NCBI RefSeq assembly: GCF_030813595.1
Contig: NZ_JAUSUH010000005.1
Span: 281,047-345,046 of the forward strand
DNA from: Ancylobacter vacuolatus
Lineage (GTDB): Bacteria > Pseudomonadota > Alphaproteobacteria > Rhizobiales > Xanthobacteraceae
Length of the DNA: 64,000 nt
Direction: 5' to 3'
The notes below the pieces were generated by a model. That model was not told where the DNA came from and did no database searches. It saw only the letters and a program-made list of their open reading frames with translations. Position numbers and translations under genes: made by a program. Of the stretch, positions 56,698 to 64,000 are shown piece after piece (position 1 is the stretch's first letter; each line of letters opens with the position of its first letter).

Positions 56698-56774
56698 GGA
56701 TCAACCTGGGGGGTGAGCGGTGGCACGCACAAAGCTACCATGCCACCACGCAGCGCGCCACGCGCCCCCGCGTC

Positions 56775-57080
56775 TCAGCCGCGCTTGCGCACGAATTCGG
56801 TGCGCAGGACGAGGCCCTTGATGCCCTCGAAGCGGCAATCGATCTCTTCCGGATTGTCGGTGAGGCGGATGGTCTTGATCACCGTGCCCTGCTTCAGCGT
56901 CTGGCCGGCGCCCTTCACCTTCAGGTCCTTGATCAGCACGACGGAATCACCGTCCTCCAGCACGGTGCCGGAGGCATCGCGCACTTCAGGCGCGGCGGTG
57001 GCCGCGGCTTTCAGTTCCGAGGCCGGGCGCCATTCGCCGGTGGCTTCGTCATAGACATAGGCATCGTCTTCGTCGGCCAT
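56775..57080 (-). CDS. PhnA-domain protein (YjdM-like)
   Basis: 101 residues. The C-terminal PhnA domain is plain: DASGTVLEDGDSVVLIKDLKVKGAG and IKTIRLTDNPEEIDCRFEGIKGLVLRTEFVRK. The N-terminal zinc ribbon of E. coli YjdM is missing and replaced by an acidic stretch (YDEATGEWRPASEL). Name is historical; no phosphonate role is shown. Start at 57080 with TGGAGG, rather than four codons upstream. Confidence 0.88.
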   Translation of the reverse strand: MADEDDAYVYDEATGEWRPASELKAAATAAPEVRDASGTVLEDGDSVVLIKDLKVKGAGQTLKQGTVIKTIRLTDNPEEIDCRFEGIKGLVLRTEFVRKRG

Positions 57081-57117
57081 GCGGGCCTCCATCGGTCGTC
57101 TTCAGGGATCGAAGCGA

Positions 57118-57146
57118 AGAAGGCGGAGCCCGCGGCCCCGCCTTCT
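57118..57146. terminator. Hairpin downstream of ilvD
   Basis: AGAAGGCGG (57118-57126) pairs with CCGCCTTCT (57138-57146). Its T-run (CTCTTTT) is on the plus-strand side; toward phnA the tail is only moderately T-rich, so termination of ilvD may be partial. Confidence 0.45.
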
Positions 57147-57202
57147 GCTCTTTTGCGGCGGATGACCGGCGCGCGTGGCGCGGCCATCGGTTCGTTGCCC
57201 GC

Positions 57203-59035
57203 TCAGGGGATCTGCCGCACCGCGCCCTTGGCGGCGCTGGTGGCGAGCGCGGCATAGGCCTTGAGCGCGGTGGTGACGTTGCGCTTGCGCGGCGTGGCGG
57301 GAACCCAGCCCTTGGCCTGCTGCTCCACGCGGCGGGCGGCGAGCTCAGCCTCGTCCACCGCGAGGTGGATCCGCCGGTTGGGGATGTCGATCTCGATCAC
57401 ATCGCCTTCGCGCACCAGTCCGATCGTACCGCCTTCCGCCGCTTCCGGCGAGACATGGCCGATTGACAGGCCCGAGGAGCCGCCGGAGAAGCGGCCATCG
57501 GTGATGAGCGCGCATTCCTTGCCGAGGCCCTTCGACTTCAAATAGCTGGTCGGGTAGAGCATTTCCTGCATGCCCGGCCCGCCGCGCGGGCCCTCATAGC
57601 GGATGAGCACGATCTGGCCCGGCTTCACCCGATTGCCGAGAATGCCGGAGACGGCGTCGTCCTGGCTCTCGAACACCCGGGCGGTGCCGGTGAATTTGAG
57701 GATGCTCTCGTCGACGCCGGCGGTCTTCACGATGCAGCCATCCTCGGCAAGGTTGCCATAGAGCACGGCGAGGCCGCCATCCCGGGAGAAGGCGTGTTCG
57801 AGATCGCGGATCACGCCCTTCTCGCGGTCGAGATCGACCTCGTCATAGCGGGCGGCCTGGCTGAAGGCGACCTGGGTCGGCACGCCGCCCGGCGCGGCGC
57901 GGAAGAATTCGTGCACCGCCTCGCTGGCAGTGCGCTTCACGTCCCAATGCTCCAGCGCCGCGCCGAGAGAGGTGGCGTGGATGGAGCCGACCGAGGTGTC
58001 GATGAGGCCGGCGCGGTCGAGCTCGCCGAGAATGCCCATGATGCCGCCGGCGCGGTGGACATCCTCCACATGCACGTCGGGCACCGCCGGGGCGACCTTG
58101 CACAGCACCGGCACGCGGCGCGAGAGCCGGTCGATATCGGCCATGGTGAAGGGCACTTCGCCCTCATGGGCGGCGGCCAGCAGATGCAGCACGGTGTTGG
58201 TGGAGCCGCCCATGGCGATGTCCAGCGTCATCGCGTTCTCGAACGCGGCGAAGCTCGCCACCGAGCGCGGCAGGATGCTGGCATCGTCCTGCTCGTAATA
58301 GCGGCGGGCGAGATCGACGATGGTGTGGCCCGCCTCCACGAACAGCCGCTTGCGGTCGGCGTGCGTCGCCAGCGTCGAGCCATTGCCGGGCAAAGCGAGG
58401 CCGAGCGCCTCGGTGAGGCAGTTCATCGAATTGGCGGTGAACATGCCCGAGCAGGAGCCGCAGGTCGGGCAGGCCGAGCGCTCGATCACCGCCACGTCTT
58501 CTTCCGAGATCCGGTCGTCAGCGGCGGCGACCATGGCATCGACCAGGTCGAGCGCCTTGGTCTTGCCGTTCAGCACCACCTTGCCGGCCTCCATCGGGCC
58601 GCCGGAGACGAAGACGGTCGGGATGTTGAGGCGCAGCGACGCCATCAGCATGCCGGGGGTGATCTTGTCGCAATTGGAGATGCAGACCATGGCGTCGGCG
58701 CAGTGCGCGTTGACCATGTACTCCACGCTGTCGGCGATCAGCTCGCGCGAGGGCAGCGAATAGAGCATGCCGTCATGGCCCATGGCGATGCCGTCATCGA
58801 CCGCGATGGTGTTGAATTCCTTGGCGACGCCGCCCGCCGCCTCGATCTCCCGCGCCACCAGCTGGCCGAGGTCCTTCAGGTGGACATGGCCGGGCACGAA
58901 CTGGGTGAAGGAGTTGACCACGGCGATGATCGGCTTGCCGAAATCGCCGTCCTTCATGCCGGTGGCGCGCCAGAGGCCGCGCGCCCCGGCCATGTTGCGC
59001 CCATGGGTGGTCGTGCGGGAACGATAGGCGGGCAT
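57203..59035 (-). CDS. ilvD: Dihydroxy-acid dehydratase
   Basis: 610 residues, the usual length. Third common step of branched-chain amino acid synthesis: dehydrates dihydroxy-isovalerate and -methylvalerate. Fe-S cluster cysteines are in [12 protein letters not shown] and [29 protein letters not shown] and [20 protein letters not shown] form the active site. GGAGG lies before the ATG at 59035. Its product feeds the aminotransferase encoded at 1.5-2.4 kb. Confidence 0.96.
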   Translation of the reverse strand: MPAYRSRTTTHGRNMAGARGLWRATGMKDGDFGKPIIAVVNSFTQFVPGHVHLKDLGQLVAREIEAAGGVAKEFNTIAVDDGIAMGHDGMLYSLPSRELIADSVEYMVNAHCADAMVCISNCDKITPGMLMASLRLNIPTVFVSGGPMEAGKVVLNGKTKALDLVDAMVAAADDRISEEDVAVIERSACPTCGSCSGMFTANSMNCLTEALGLALPGNGSTLATHADRKRLFVEAGHTIVDLARRYYEQDDASILPRSVASFAAFENAMTLDIAMGGSTNTVLHLLAAAHEGEVPFTMADIDRLSRRVPVLCKVAPAVPDVHVEDVHRAGGIMGILGELDRAGLIDTSVGSIHATSLGAALEHWDVKRTASEAVHEFFRAAPGGVPTQVAFSQAARYDEVDLDREKGVIRDLEHAFSRDGGLAVLYGNLAEDGCIVKTAGVDESILKFTGTARVFESQDDAVSGILGNRVKPGQIVLIRYEGPRGGPGMQEMLYPTSYLKSKGLGKECALITDGRFSGGSSGLSIGHVSPEAAEGGTIGLVREGDVIEIDIPNRRIHLAVDEAELAARRVEQQAKGWVPATPRKRNVTTALKAYAALATSAAKGAVRQIP

Positions 59036-59121
59036 GGAATTCCTCCAAACTCTTTGCCGCGCTTATGCCCCCCGTCGGCGTATCGCGCAACCGTTTAGGC
59101 GGCGCTGGAAGCGTGCCGGCC

Positions 59122-59430
59122 TCAACGCCACCTGAACCGCCGCTCGCGGCAGAGTTGGCCGACCAGGCACTGCGCCTCGTCGCGGGTCTCGATCCAGGCC
59201 GGCTTGGAGCGCTTGGAGGTGCAATAGCCGGCATCGGTGACGAAACGGTCATACAGGTTCGGCCCGGTGCCGATGACCACCGCACCCTCGCGCTGCACCA
59301 GAGCCCGCGCCTGCGCGCAGCTCATGGCGAGCGAGTTCGGTCGCGCCTGCGCGGAGGCGGGCAGGAGAAGGCCGAGAAAAGCGGCAAGAACGGCCGGCAG
59401 AAAGGCGGAGGTGAAGGAAGGGGCATTCAT
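59122..59430 (-). CDS. Small secreted protein of unknown function
   Basis: 102 residues. Signal peptide LAAFLGLLLPASAQA/RPNS, followed by SCAQARALVQREGAVVIGTGPNLYDRFV, YCTSKR and AQCLVGQLC with four Cys likely paired. This Cys pattern occurs in many short rhizobial periplasmic proteins without known role. ATG at 59430 chosen over the preceding TTG. Confidence 0.8.
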   Translation of the reverse strand: MNAPSFTSAFLPAVLAAFLGLLLPASAQARPNSLAMSCAQARALVQREGAVVIGTGPNLYDRFVTDAGYCTSKRSKPAWIETRDEAQCLVGQLCRERRFRWR

Positions 59431-59433
59431 CAA

Positions 59434-60003
59434 TGGGCCTCGTCTTTTCTCTCTCCATCGGCGGAGCGTCGCCCTGGAAATGACGCCGGGCTGCCGAAGG
59501 TCAAGTGCCGACGCCGGCGGAAGCGATCACACAAGCGCGCGTCCCCCGTACCGGGTTCAAGCCTACCGAGGGCACGTCCGCAGGCTTCGGTAGATCGTTG
59601 AAAGAAGATTGGTGGGCCCGGTAGGACTCGAACCTACAACCAGACCGTTATGAGCGGCGCTACCGAGATACAAAATCAAGCGTTTTCAACGCTTTTGAGA
59701 GGTGTTCGGGTGCGTTTGGCAACGCCTTTCGGTGTCGTATCGGTGGAGATTCGGTGGAGATGATGCCGTCAATGCTACCGCCAAATCGAAGCGCTGGATT
59801 CGGGCCTCGAACCCATTGCCGACGGAATTCCGCGCGCCACGGCGCTGGGCACGACACAGACCTTAGGACTGTGGGCCACTAACAGCCGCAAATTAAGTAC
59901 GTCGCCGGTGTTCGACGCTATCTTGTCAGCAACAGCGGAGCACACACCTACCTCCCCTTTCCACCATTCACCCGCCGGCTCGTCCGCGCGGGAAGGAGGC
60001 TTT
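59434..60003. other. Junction region between chromosome and integrated element
   Basis: No confident gene. It contains the tRNA fragment at 59610-59656, a hairpin AAGCGTT-TTC-AACGCTT at 59680-59696, and a direct repeat CGGTGGAGAT at 59741-59750 and 59752-59761, candidate recombinase arm sites. From 59660 on, base composition and codon quality differ from the left side. Confidence 0.5.
59610..59656 (-). other. 3' fragment of a tRNA(CAT) gene, attachment site of an integrated element
   Basis: The minus strand carries the anticodon loop CTCATAA, 3' anticodon stem CGGTC, T arm GTAGG-TTCGAGT-CCTAC, acceptor strand CGGGCCC, discriminator A and encoded CCA. The 5' half (acceptor GGGCCCG and D arm) is absent: after 59656 the sequence does not fold. 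This is what remains on one side after a tyrosine recombinase inserts DNA in a tRNA 3' end. CAT fits elongator Met or Ile2. Confidence 0.8.
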
Positions 60004-60246
60004 ATGCACGTCATTTCAACCCGCCGGGCTGCGGTGGGTTCGCGAGCGCTCGCCATCGTCGATGTCGACGCTGGCGGTCTACGCGTCTTCAATGTTGAAA
60101 TTTGCCGCGGCAGCGACGGACGCCTAAGGGCCTGGGCGCCGAAGATTCGCGGCGAGCAGGTCGCGGCCTTCGCGCCGGATATAGCCGACAAGATTGGTCG
60201 CGTCGCTTTGGCGGCGCTGGAGGGCGGTGCCAAATATGCAGGCTAA
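60004..60246 (+). CDS. Small protein of the integrated element
   Basis: 80 residues. Reads MHVISTRRAAVGSRALAIVD, then VDAGGLRVFNVEICRGSDGR and ends in an Ala-rich helix. AAGGAGG lies before the ATG at 60004. It overlaps the ATPase gene by 11 bases. Similar small ORFs precede RepA-like genes in prophages and plasmids; function unknown. Confidence 0.7.
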   Translation: MHVISTRRAAVGSRALAIVDVDAGGLRVFNVEICRGSDGRLRAWAPKIRGEQVAAFAPDIADKIGRVALAALEGGAKYAG

Positions 60247-61939
60247 TAGCGCCGCAGCCGACATCCTGCACCTCCCCGCCCGCGCCGTTGTACTCGGGCG
60301 TGTGCGCCAAATGCGGCAGGCTCTCTACGGCGAAACCGCACTGTTCCCTGTCACTCCGTCTGGCGACCTCGATCAAGAGCGCCTAGCCGTCGAAGGCTTC
60401 GATTTCCATACCGGAAATCTGGACTCGCTCTCTGATGCCGACCTACCGCGGCTAGGCGTGCTCGTCGACACCTTCAAACGATTTATCCCCGAGGCGCCGC
60501 TCGGCGTGCGTATCGCGGTGCTCGATCGGGGTGGCGACGTGCAGGTCGAGCAGATCGATCACCTCGAGCCGTATCCTGCAGCCACCGAGATGGTCCGCAA
60601 CGCCATCCGGACCGGCATTCCGCTGCTCGCCAAGGCGGACGTGTCTCGCAGCATGGCGGTGGCGCTGGCGGGGGCTGCTTGGACTCTCTTGCCAGCCGAG
60701 AGATTTGACGAGATCTGCGCTCGACTTGAGCAGCAATACCCCCAGGCTTCTGATAAGCGCATCGAGCGCATGGCGACGCGCGAGATACACAGCCACGAAG
60801 TCGCGGCGGCAGCGTCTGCGCTACGCATCCCGCATGAAGCCGCCGACGATATCCTCGAGCGACTGCCGACCCTCGACCCAGCCGTATGGGCAGGCAAGCC
60901 CGTGCCGCGCCGCGAGTGGTTCCTGCCGGGGCTCATCCCGGCGCGGACGGTCACGCTGCTGAGCGGCGACGGCGGGACGGGCAAGTCGCTGCTCGCGCAT
61001 CAGCTCGGCGTCGCATCCGCGCTCGGTGTCTCAACTGCAGGCCTGCACCCGACCGAAGGCAAGGTGCTGTACCTCGCTGCCGAAGATGATGCCGATGAGC
61101 TTCACCGGCGCACGGTGGACATCGTAACGGCTTTGGGTGGCGATCTCGCTGATCTCGCAGGCCACATGCTCATCGCGCCGCTCGCCGACCAGGACGCCAC
61201 TCTTGCCGCTCCAGGGCGCGATGGGGTGCTGCTCTTCACTCGGCTGCACGCCGCCCTCGAGCGGCTGGTCGAGACGTTCGCGCCGGGGTTCGTGATCTTG
61301 GACACCGCTGCCGACCTCTTCGCTGGCGACGAGATCAAACGCAATCAGGTGCGGACCTTCATAGCCGCGCTGCGGAAGTTGGCGCTTAGGACAGACTGCG
61401 CCGTACTGCTTCTGGCGCATCCATCCGTCAGCGGCATGCAGTCAGGTACTGGAACGTCGGGTTCAACCGGCTGGTCGAACTCCGTGCGGTCCCGGCTTTA
61501 CCTCACCCGGCCGACAGGAGACGGCGAAGATCCGAACGCGCGTGAACTGACGGTCATGAAAAGCAACTACGGCGCCGTCGGCGACAAGGTCCGCGTGCGC
61601 TGGGAAGCCGGTGCTTTCGTGGCTGACTCGCTCATGGAGCCGGCCATGATGGGCGTCATCAACAAGAAGGTCGATGACCTGTTTGTGGCCCTGCTGTCGA
61701 AATTCAACCGCCTAGGGCAGCGCGTCGGTGTATCGACGGGAACCAGCTACGCCCCCGCCAAAATGGCAAAGCACGACGACGCCAGGGGGTTCAATAAGCG
61801 GCAGCTGGAACAGGCTATGCAGCGGTTGCTGGAGGCAGGGACGATCAGGCTGATCTGGGAGGGACCACCCTCTCATCAGCGTCAAAAGCTGATCGTCACC
61901 GCCGATGATTTCGGGCCGGATCGCATACCGTCGGCCTGA
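60236..61939 (+). CDS. RepA-like AAA-family replicative ATPase
   Basis: 567 residues. An N-terminal part of about 220 residues has no assigned fold. The RecA-like core follows: REWFLPGLIPARTVTLLSGD, Walker A GDGGTGKSLLAHQL, GKVLYLAAEDDADELHRR, Walker B FVILDTAADLFAGDE, and a sensor-like LLLAHPSVSG with GTSGSTGWSNSVRSRLYL. This matches RepA/RSF1010-type hexameric helicases (AAA_25) of phages and plasmids. The C-terminal 90 residues look like a winged helix (FNKRQLEQAMQRLLEAGTIRL). An iteron-like array starts at its stop codon, supporting a replication role. Confidence 0.85.
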   Translation: MQANSAAADILHLPARAVVLGRVRQMRQALYGETALFPVTPSGDLDQERLAVEGFDFHTGNLDSLSDADLPRLGVLVDTFKRFIPEAPLGVRIAVLDRGGDVQVEQIDHLEPYPAATEMVRNAIRTGIPLLAKADVSRSMAVALAGAAWTLLPAERFDEICARLEQQYPQASDKRIERMATREIHSHEVAAAASALRIPHEAADDILERLPTLDPAVWAGKPVPRREWFLPGLIPARTVTLLSGDGGTGKSLLAHQLGVASALGVSTAGLHPTEGKVLYLAAEDDADELHRRTVDIVTALGGDLADLAGHMLIAPLADQDATLAAPGRDGVLLFTRLHAALERLVETFAPGFVILDTAADLFAGDEIKRNQVRTFIAALRKLALRTDCAVLLLAHPSVSGMQSGTGTSGSTGWSNSVRSRLYLTRPTGDGEDPNARELTVMKSNYGAVGDKVRVRWEAGAFVADSLMEPAMMGVINKKVDDLFVALLSKFNRLGQRVGVSTGTSYAPAKMAKHDDARGFNKRQLEQAMQRLLEAGTIRLIWEGPPSHQRQKLIVTADDFGPDRIPSA

Positions 61940-62041
61940 TTCCACCGCCCTTCCACCGCCCTTCCACCGGCTTCCACCGGGGTGTGTTCCACCGCCCCCT
62001 ATAACCCCCATGGCGGTGGAACACCCACCGCCGCGGTGGAA
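61940..62041. repeat. Iteron-like array, candidate replication origin
   Basis: TTCCACCG occurs at 61940, 61951, 61962, 61972 and 61987 in direct orientation, at about 10-15 base spacing, and twice inverted (62014-62021, 62034-62041). The fifth copy and first inverted copy form a 13-bp perfect stem (61984-61996 with 62012-62024) around an AT-containing loop (CCTATAAC). Placement right after the RepA-like gene fits an origin. Confidence 0.6.
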
Positions 62042-62071
62042 GCCGCGGCTGGCGTTCCACGACGTTTGAGC

Positions 62072-62542
62072 TTAGTGATTGTCGAAGTCGTTGAACGGCG
62101 CGCTCAGCGCGATAGCGCAGTACATCTCAAGCAATGCCTGCCGGGTCGGGTCATCCTCCTGGACAAAGCGAAAATCCATCTTTTGAATTCTGAGCTTCGC
62201 TTCATAGAAGGCGGCCTTAAAGGTAGGCTCTTGCGATAGCCATTTCCGTGTCCCGTCGCCAGGGCGATATGAAACAATGGTTCGTCCTGTAGCCTTCCGC
62301 GCGAGCTTAAATGCGAAAGGTGCAGTGTTGGAGTCCGCCGACGGGCGAGTATGCATGCCGTAGCGCTTTCTCAAGGCATTGGACCGGCCAACGTAAAGAT
62401 GGTCCGATCCATCGCTAAATAAATAGACCCCCCTGGGCGGCATGTTTGGAGGCAAGCCCTGATGGTGCGATGGTGACGAGGCCATGAGCTCTTCGAACTT
62501 AGGATGCAGTGCATTGACGTGCTGGGCGAATTTCTCGTTCAT
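62072..62542 (-). CDS. GIY-YIG domain protein
   Basis: 156 residues. The domain runs from RGVYLFSDGSDHLYVGRSNALRKRYGMH (GVY...YVG motif and catalytic Arg) through KLARKATG. The N-terminal 40 residues and C-terminal part are unassigned. The family cuts DNA with a single metal; such stand-alone proteins occur in mobile elements. Lower GC than the chromosome part. No clear ribosome site before the ATG at 62542. Confidence 0.75.
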   Translation of the reverse strand: MNEKFAQHVNALHPKFEELMASSPSHHQGLPPNMPPRGVYLFSDGSDHLYVGRSNALRKRYGMHTRPSADSNTAPFAFKLARKATGRTIVSYRPGDGTRKWLSQEPTFKAAFYEAKLRIQKMDFRFVQEDDPTRQALLEMYCAIALSAPFNDFDNH

Positions 62543-62925
62543 AATTCTGTGGGTCTCTTCTCTTATTTGATTCCAGCTTAGAACAATAGACGCCTCAGCT
62601 GAGACAGATGTTAGCGCGACAGCTTCGGCTCGCGAACAGCGCCATAGTCGTCAGGCTCGGCTATTTTGTCCCACCGCCAACAGGCTCGCGCAATATGCTC
62701 TTGTTGCATGTAGTCAAGGAAAGAGACCGAAACAGCAAACCACAGATTGTAACTCGCCGATTTAATGAGGGATACTTCCTTGTCAGACAGATTTATCGGG
62801 AAATATATATATTCTTCTATTTTGTCATTTACTAAAATGAATATAGGAACAGATGACTCTTCCGCAGTTGTGTATGAAATTGTAGTTGGCCTCGCTGAAG
62901 AGACGACGTAGCCACACTTAATATT
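62543..62925. other. AT-rich gap in the integrated element
   Basis: 383 bases of low GC for this genome, with no credible gene on either strand. A 75-codon frame at 62608-62835 has no ribosome site or recognisable features. Confidence 0.5.
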
Positions 62926-63291
62926 TTATACTTCGCATGGAGTTCGGCCAAAGTTGCCTATTTTTATGCGTAGAAGAGACATGTACTTAGTTGGAAGTCC
63001 ATAAAGTTGCCCTGATACGAACGGTACCCTGGGAGCCACCGGTTGCTCAGTGAACACCAATTCCGGTTCGAATATTCGGAGAATTGGCTGCTCTAGCTTA
63101 ATTGCTGCGTTAGTCGCAGCTTCGGCCGCCAATGCCGCTTGTTGCGTAAATCGACCGATGCGTATTTGGTAAACACCAAACACAACCGCAGCTGTCGCCG
63201 CAACAGCAGCTGAGATCGCGGAAACGAAGTTGCTATTGGCTGCTACCCAGTCTTGAAAAAAACACCAGGCTTCTAACACGGCCACCATCAT
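62926..63291 (-). CDS. Membrane-anchored hypothetical protein, probably truncated
   Basis: 121 residues. One membrane segment (NFVSAISAAVAATAAVVFGVYQIRI) with a following helix, then a beta-rich domain that ends abruptly in LRIKIGNFGRTPCEV. In relatives of this kind the N-x-GRTPA strand is followed by 60-100 more residues, so the C-terminus appears lost. AT-rich codons. It may be a decaying gene. Confidence 0.5.
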   Translation of the reverse strand: MMVAVLEAWCFFQDWVAANSNFVSAISAAVAATAAVVFGVYQIRIGRFTQQAALAAEAATNAAIKLEQPILRIFEPELVFTEQPVAPRVPFVSGQLYGLPTKYMSLLRIKIGNFGRTPCEV

Positions 63292-63905
63292 ATTCAGTTG
63301 CGTCTGGCTACCATGAACTGTTGTACCGCTGATTGTCCACTAGGGGCCCTTCCACTTCCCTCGCGGACGCCAGCCGCCGCGCTTCCGCGTCCCCGGCACG
63401 CGCAACTAAAATCCCGAATCTTTGATTATTTAGGGGGGCGGGAATCCAACGTTCACAACGATTCCACGCGGAAATAAATGTTGAAAACTCGCGGGCTCAC
63501 GCGTGAAGGACCAGCACCGGCCCTCAGGTCGAAGGGGCGGGAGAGAAGTCGGGTGCCCCCCCTTCGTGGCCGGCCGCTTAGGACAACTCACGACCTCCAA
63601 TCATATTCCGCACGCATGCCGGTGCTGGCGCCTATTTGGCCAGTAGAAGGTCACGGCGCGGTGCCTGATCTAGAGGGCTTGGCATGCAACTCGACGGACG
63701 AACAATCCGCTCACCAACAGAACACCGCGCCGTCGTGTCCACATGCGGCGCCCGGCGCGGTGATGTCCTGGCCTGGCCAACCGCCGAGCGACTTCGGCAT
63801 GATCCCTATCGGCTCGGGTTGCTGGTGCGGTGGCGAGATTTGATGGCCCCGCCCTCGGTCGGCGGCGAGCCGGACTCCGCGGACGACGGAAGGGCGCTGG
63901 TCATC
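63292..63905. other. Gene-poor stretch of the integrated element
   Basis: About 610 bases. Two overlapping plus-strand frames (63478-63843, 63684-63908) lack ribosome sites, recognisable domains or consistent codon use, and I do not call them. The sequence looks like a remnant interrupted by the insertion sequence at its right. Confidence 0.45.
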
Positions 63906-64000
63906 TGATCTGATCCCCGAAAACTGGACCGTTTGAAGCTGGAGTTTTTCGCGCCAAAATCCCTTGGCTGGGAGGAGCGGAGACGATGAAGGCGAGCAAG
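63906..64000 (+). mobile_element. Left end of an IS3-family insertion sequence
   Basis: Begins near 63906-63911 with TGATCCCCGAAAACTGGACC, a terminal-repeat type used by IS3-family elements, followed 75 bases later by GGAGG and the first codons of orfA. The rest lies beyond the window. Confidence 0.7.
63986..64000 (+). CDS. IS3-family transposase OrfA, first five codons
   Basis: Only MKASK is visible before the window ends. GGGAGGAGCGGAGACG precedes the ATG. Many IS3-family OrfA proteins start with this sequence and continue with an HTH; the identification also rests on the IS end upstream. Confidence 0.6.

Noticed and set aside
59610..59656. Functional tRNA gene
   Set aside because: The 5' acceptor strand and D arm are missing, and the 5' anticodon stem pairs only partly.
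59660..59857. 65-codon minus-strand frame ending in the tRNA fragment, possible integrase tail
   Set aside because: No Arg-His-Arg-Tyr recombinase motif is present and the translation is not recognisable.
61940..62041. CRISPR array
   Set aside because: Repeats are only 8 bases, spaced 10-15 bases apart, partly inverted, and no cas genes are near; iterons fit better.
62608..62835. 75-codon plus-strand frame
   Set aside because: AT-rich random-looking sequence without ribosome site or domain.
63478..63908. Two overlapping plus-strand frames before the insertion sequence
   Set aside because: They overlap each other in different frames and neither has a ribosome site or recognisable product.

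Overview
The window is a GC-rich alphaproteobacterial chromosome segment, most like Hyphomicrobiales (Rhizobiales; Xanthobacteraceae such as Ancylobacter, Starkeya or Xanthobacter). This is inferred from gene content: a petP-petR pair, an Mrp antiporter operon with fused MnhA-MnhB, the urtABCDE-fmdA-fmdB cluster, Omp25/RopB-type porins, and the short palindromic intergenic elements typical of this order. No rRNA operon, CRISPR array or intact tRNA gene is visible.

Layout. 1-4.1 kb: petR (cut by the window edge) and petP, ilvE, then moaE-moaD-pgsA. 4.2-16.5 kb: uvrC with an unusual internal insert, an EamA exporter, an SDR reductase, two Omp25-like porins, a GST, a cold-shock protein, rlmJ, a secreted RNase T2 coupled to an unknown secreted protein, a cupin, and an NCS2 permease paired with a cysteine amidohydrolase. 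16.8-29.6 kb: uvrB, a GNAT, DUF805 and Tim44-like proteins, ppc, small cupin and flavin-binding proteins, a BKACE enzyme, yaiI preceded by a short RNA unit with a near-perfect anti-16S ribosome-binding site, and ggt.

29.7-41.3 kb is the most coherent block. A urea/short-amide ABC transporter (urtABCDE), formamidase (fmdA) and fmdB are transcribed leftward. Divergent from them is an NCS1-type nucleobase permease fused through a Cys-rich module to a hybrid histidine kinase, overlapping a LuxR-type response regulator gene. A perfect inverted repeat lies in the shared intergenic region. I read this as a transporter-coupled sensor controlling amide/urea nitrogen uptake. 41.3-45.5 kb: DUF779 protein and aldehyde dehydrogenase behind a sigma-54 promoter, with a divergent AcoR-type activator. 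45.8-51.9 kb: the complete mnhABCDEFG operon.

52-59.4 kb holds a UvrD-like helicase, a methyltransferase, small secreted proteins including an HdeA/HdeB type, a PhnA-like protein and ilvD. At 59.61 kb a 3-prime fragment of a tRNA(CAT) gene marks the attachment site of an integrated element that runs off the right edge. The element carries a small ORF overlapping a RepA-like AAA ATPase gene, an iteron-like array just after it, a GIY-YIG protein, a probably truncated membrane protein, and the left end of an IS3-family insertion sequence with the first codons of its orfA.
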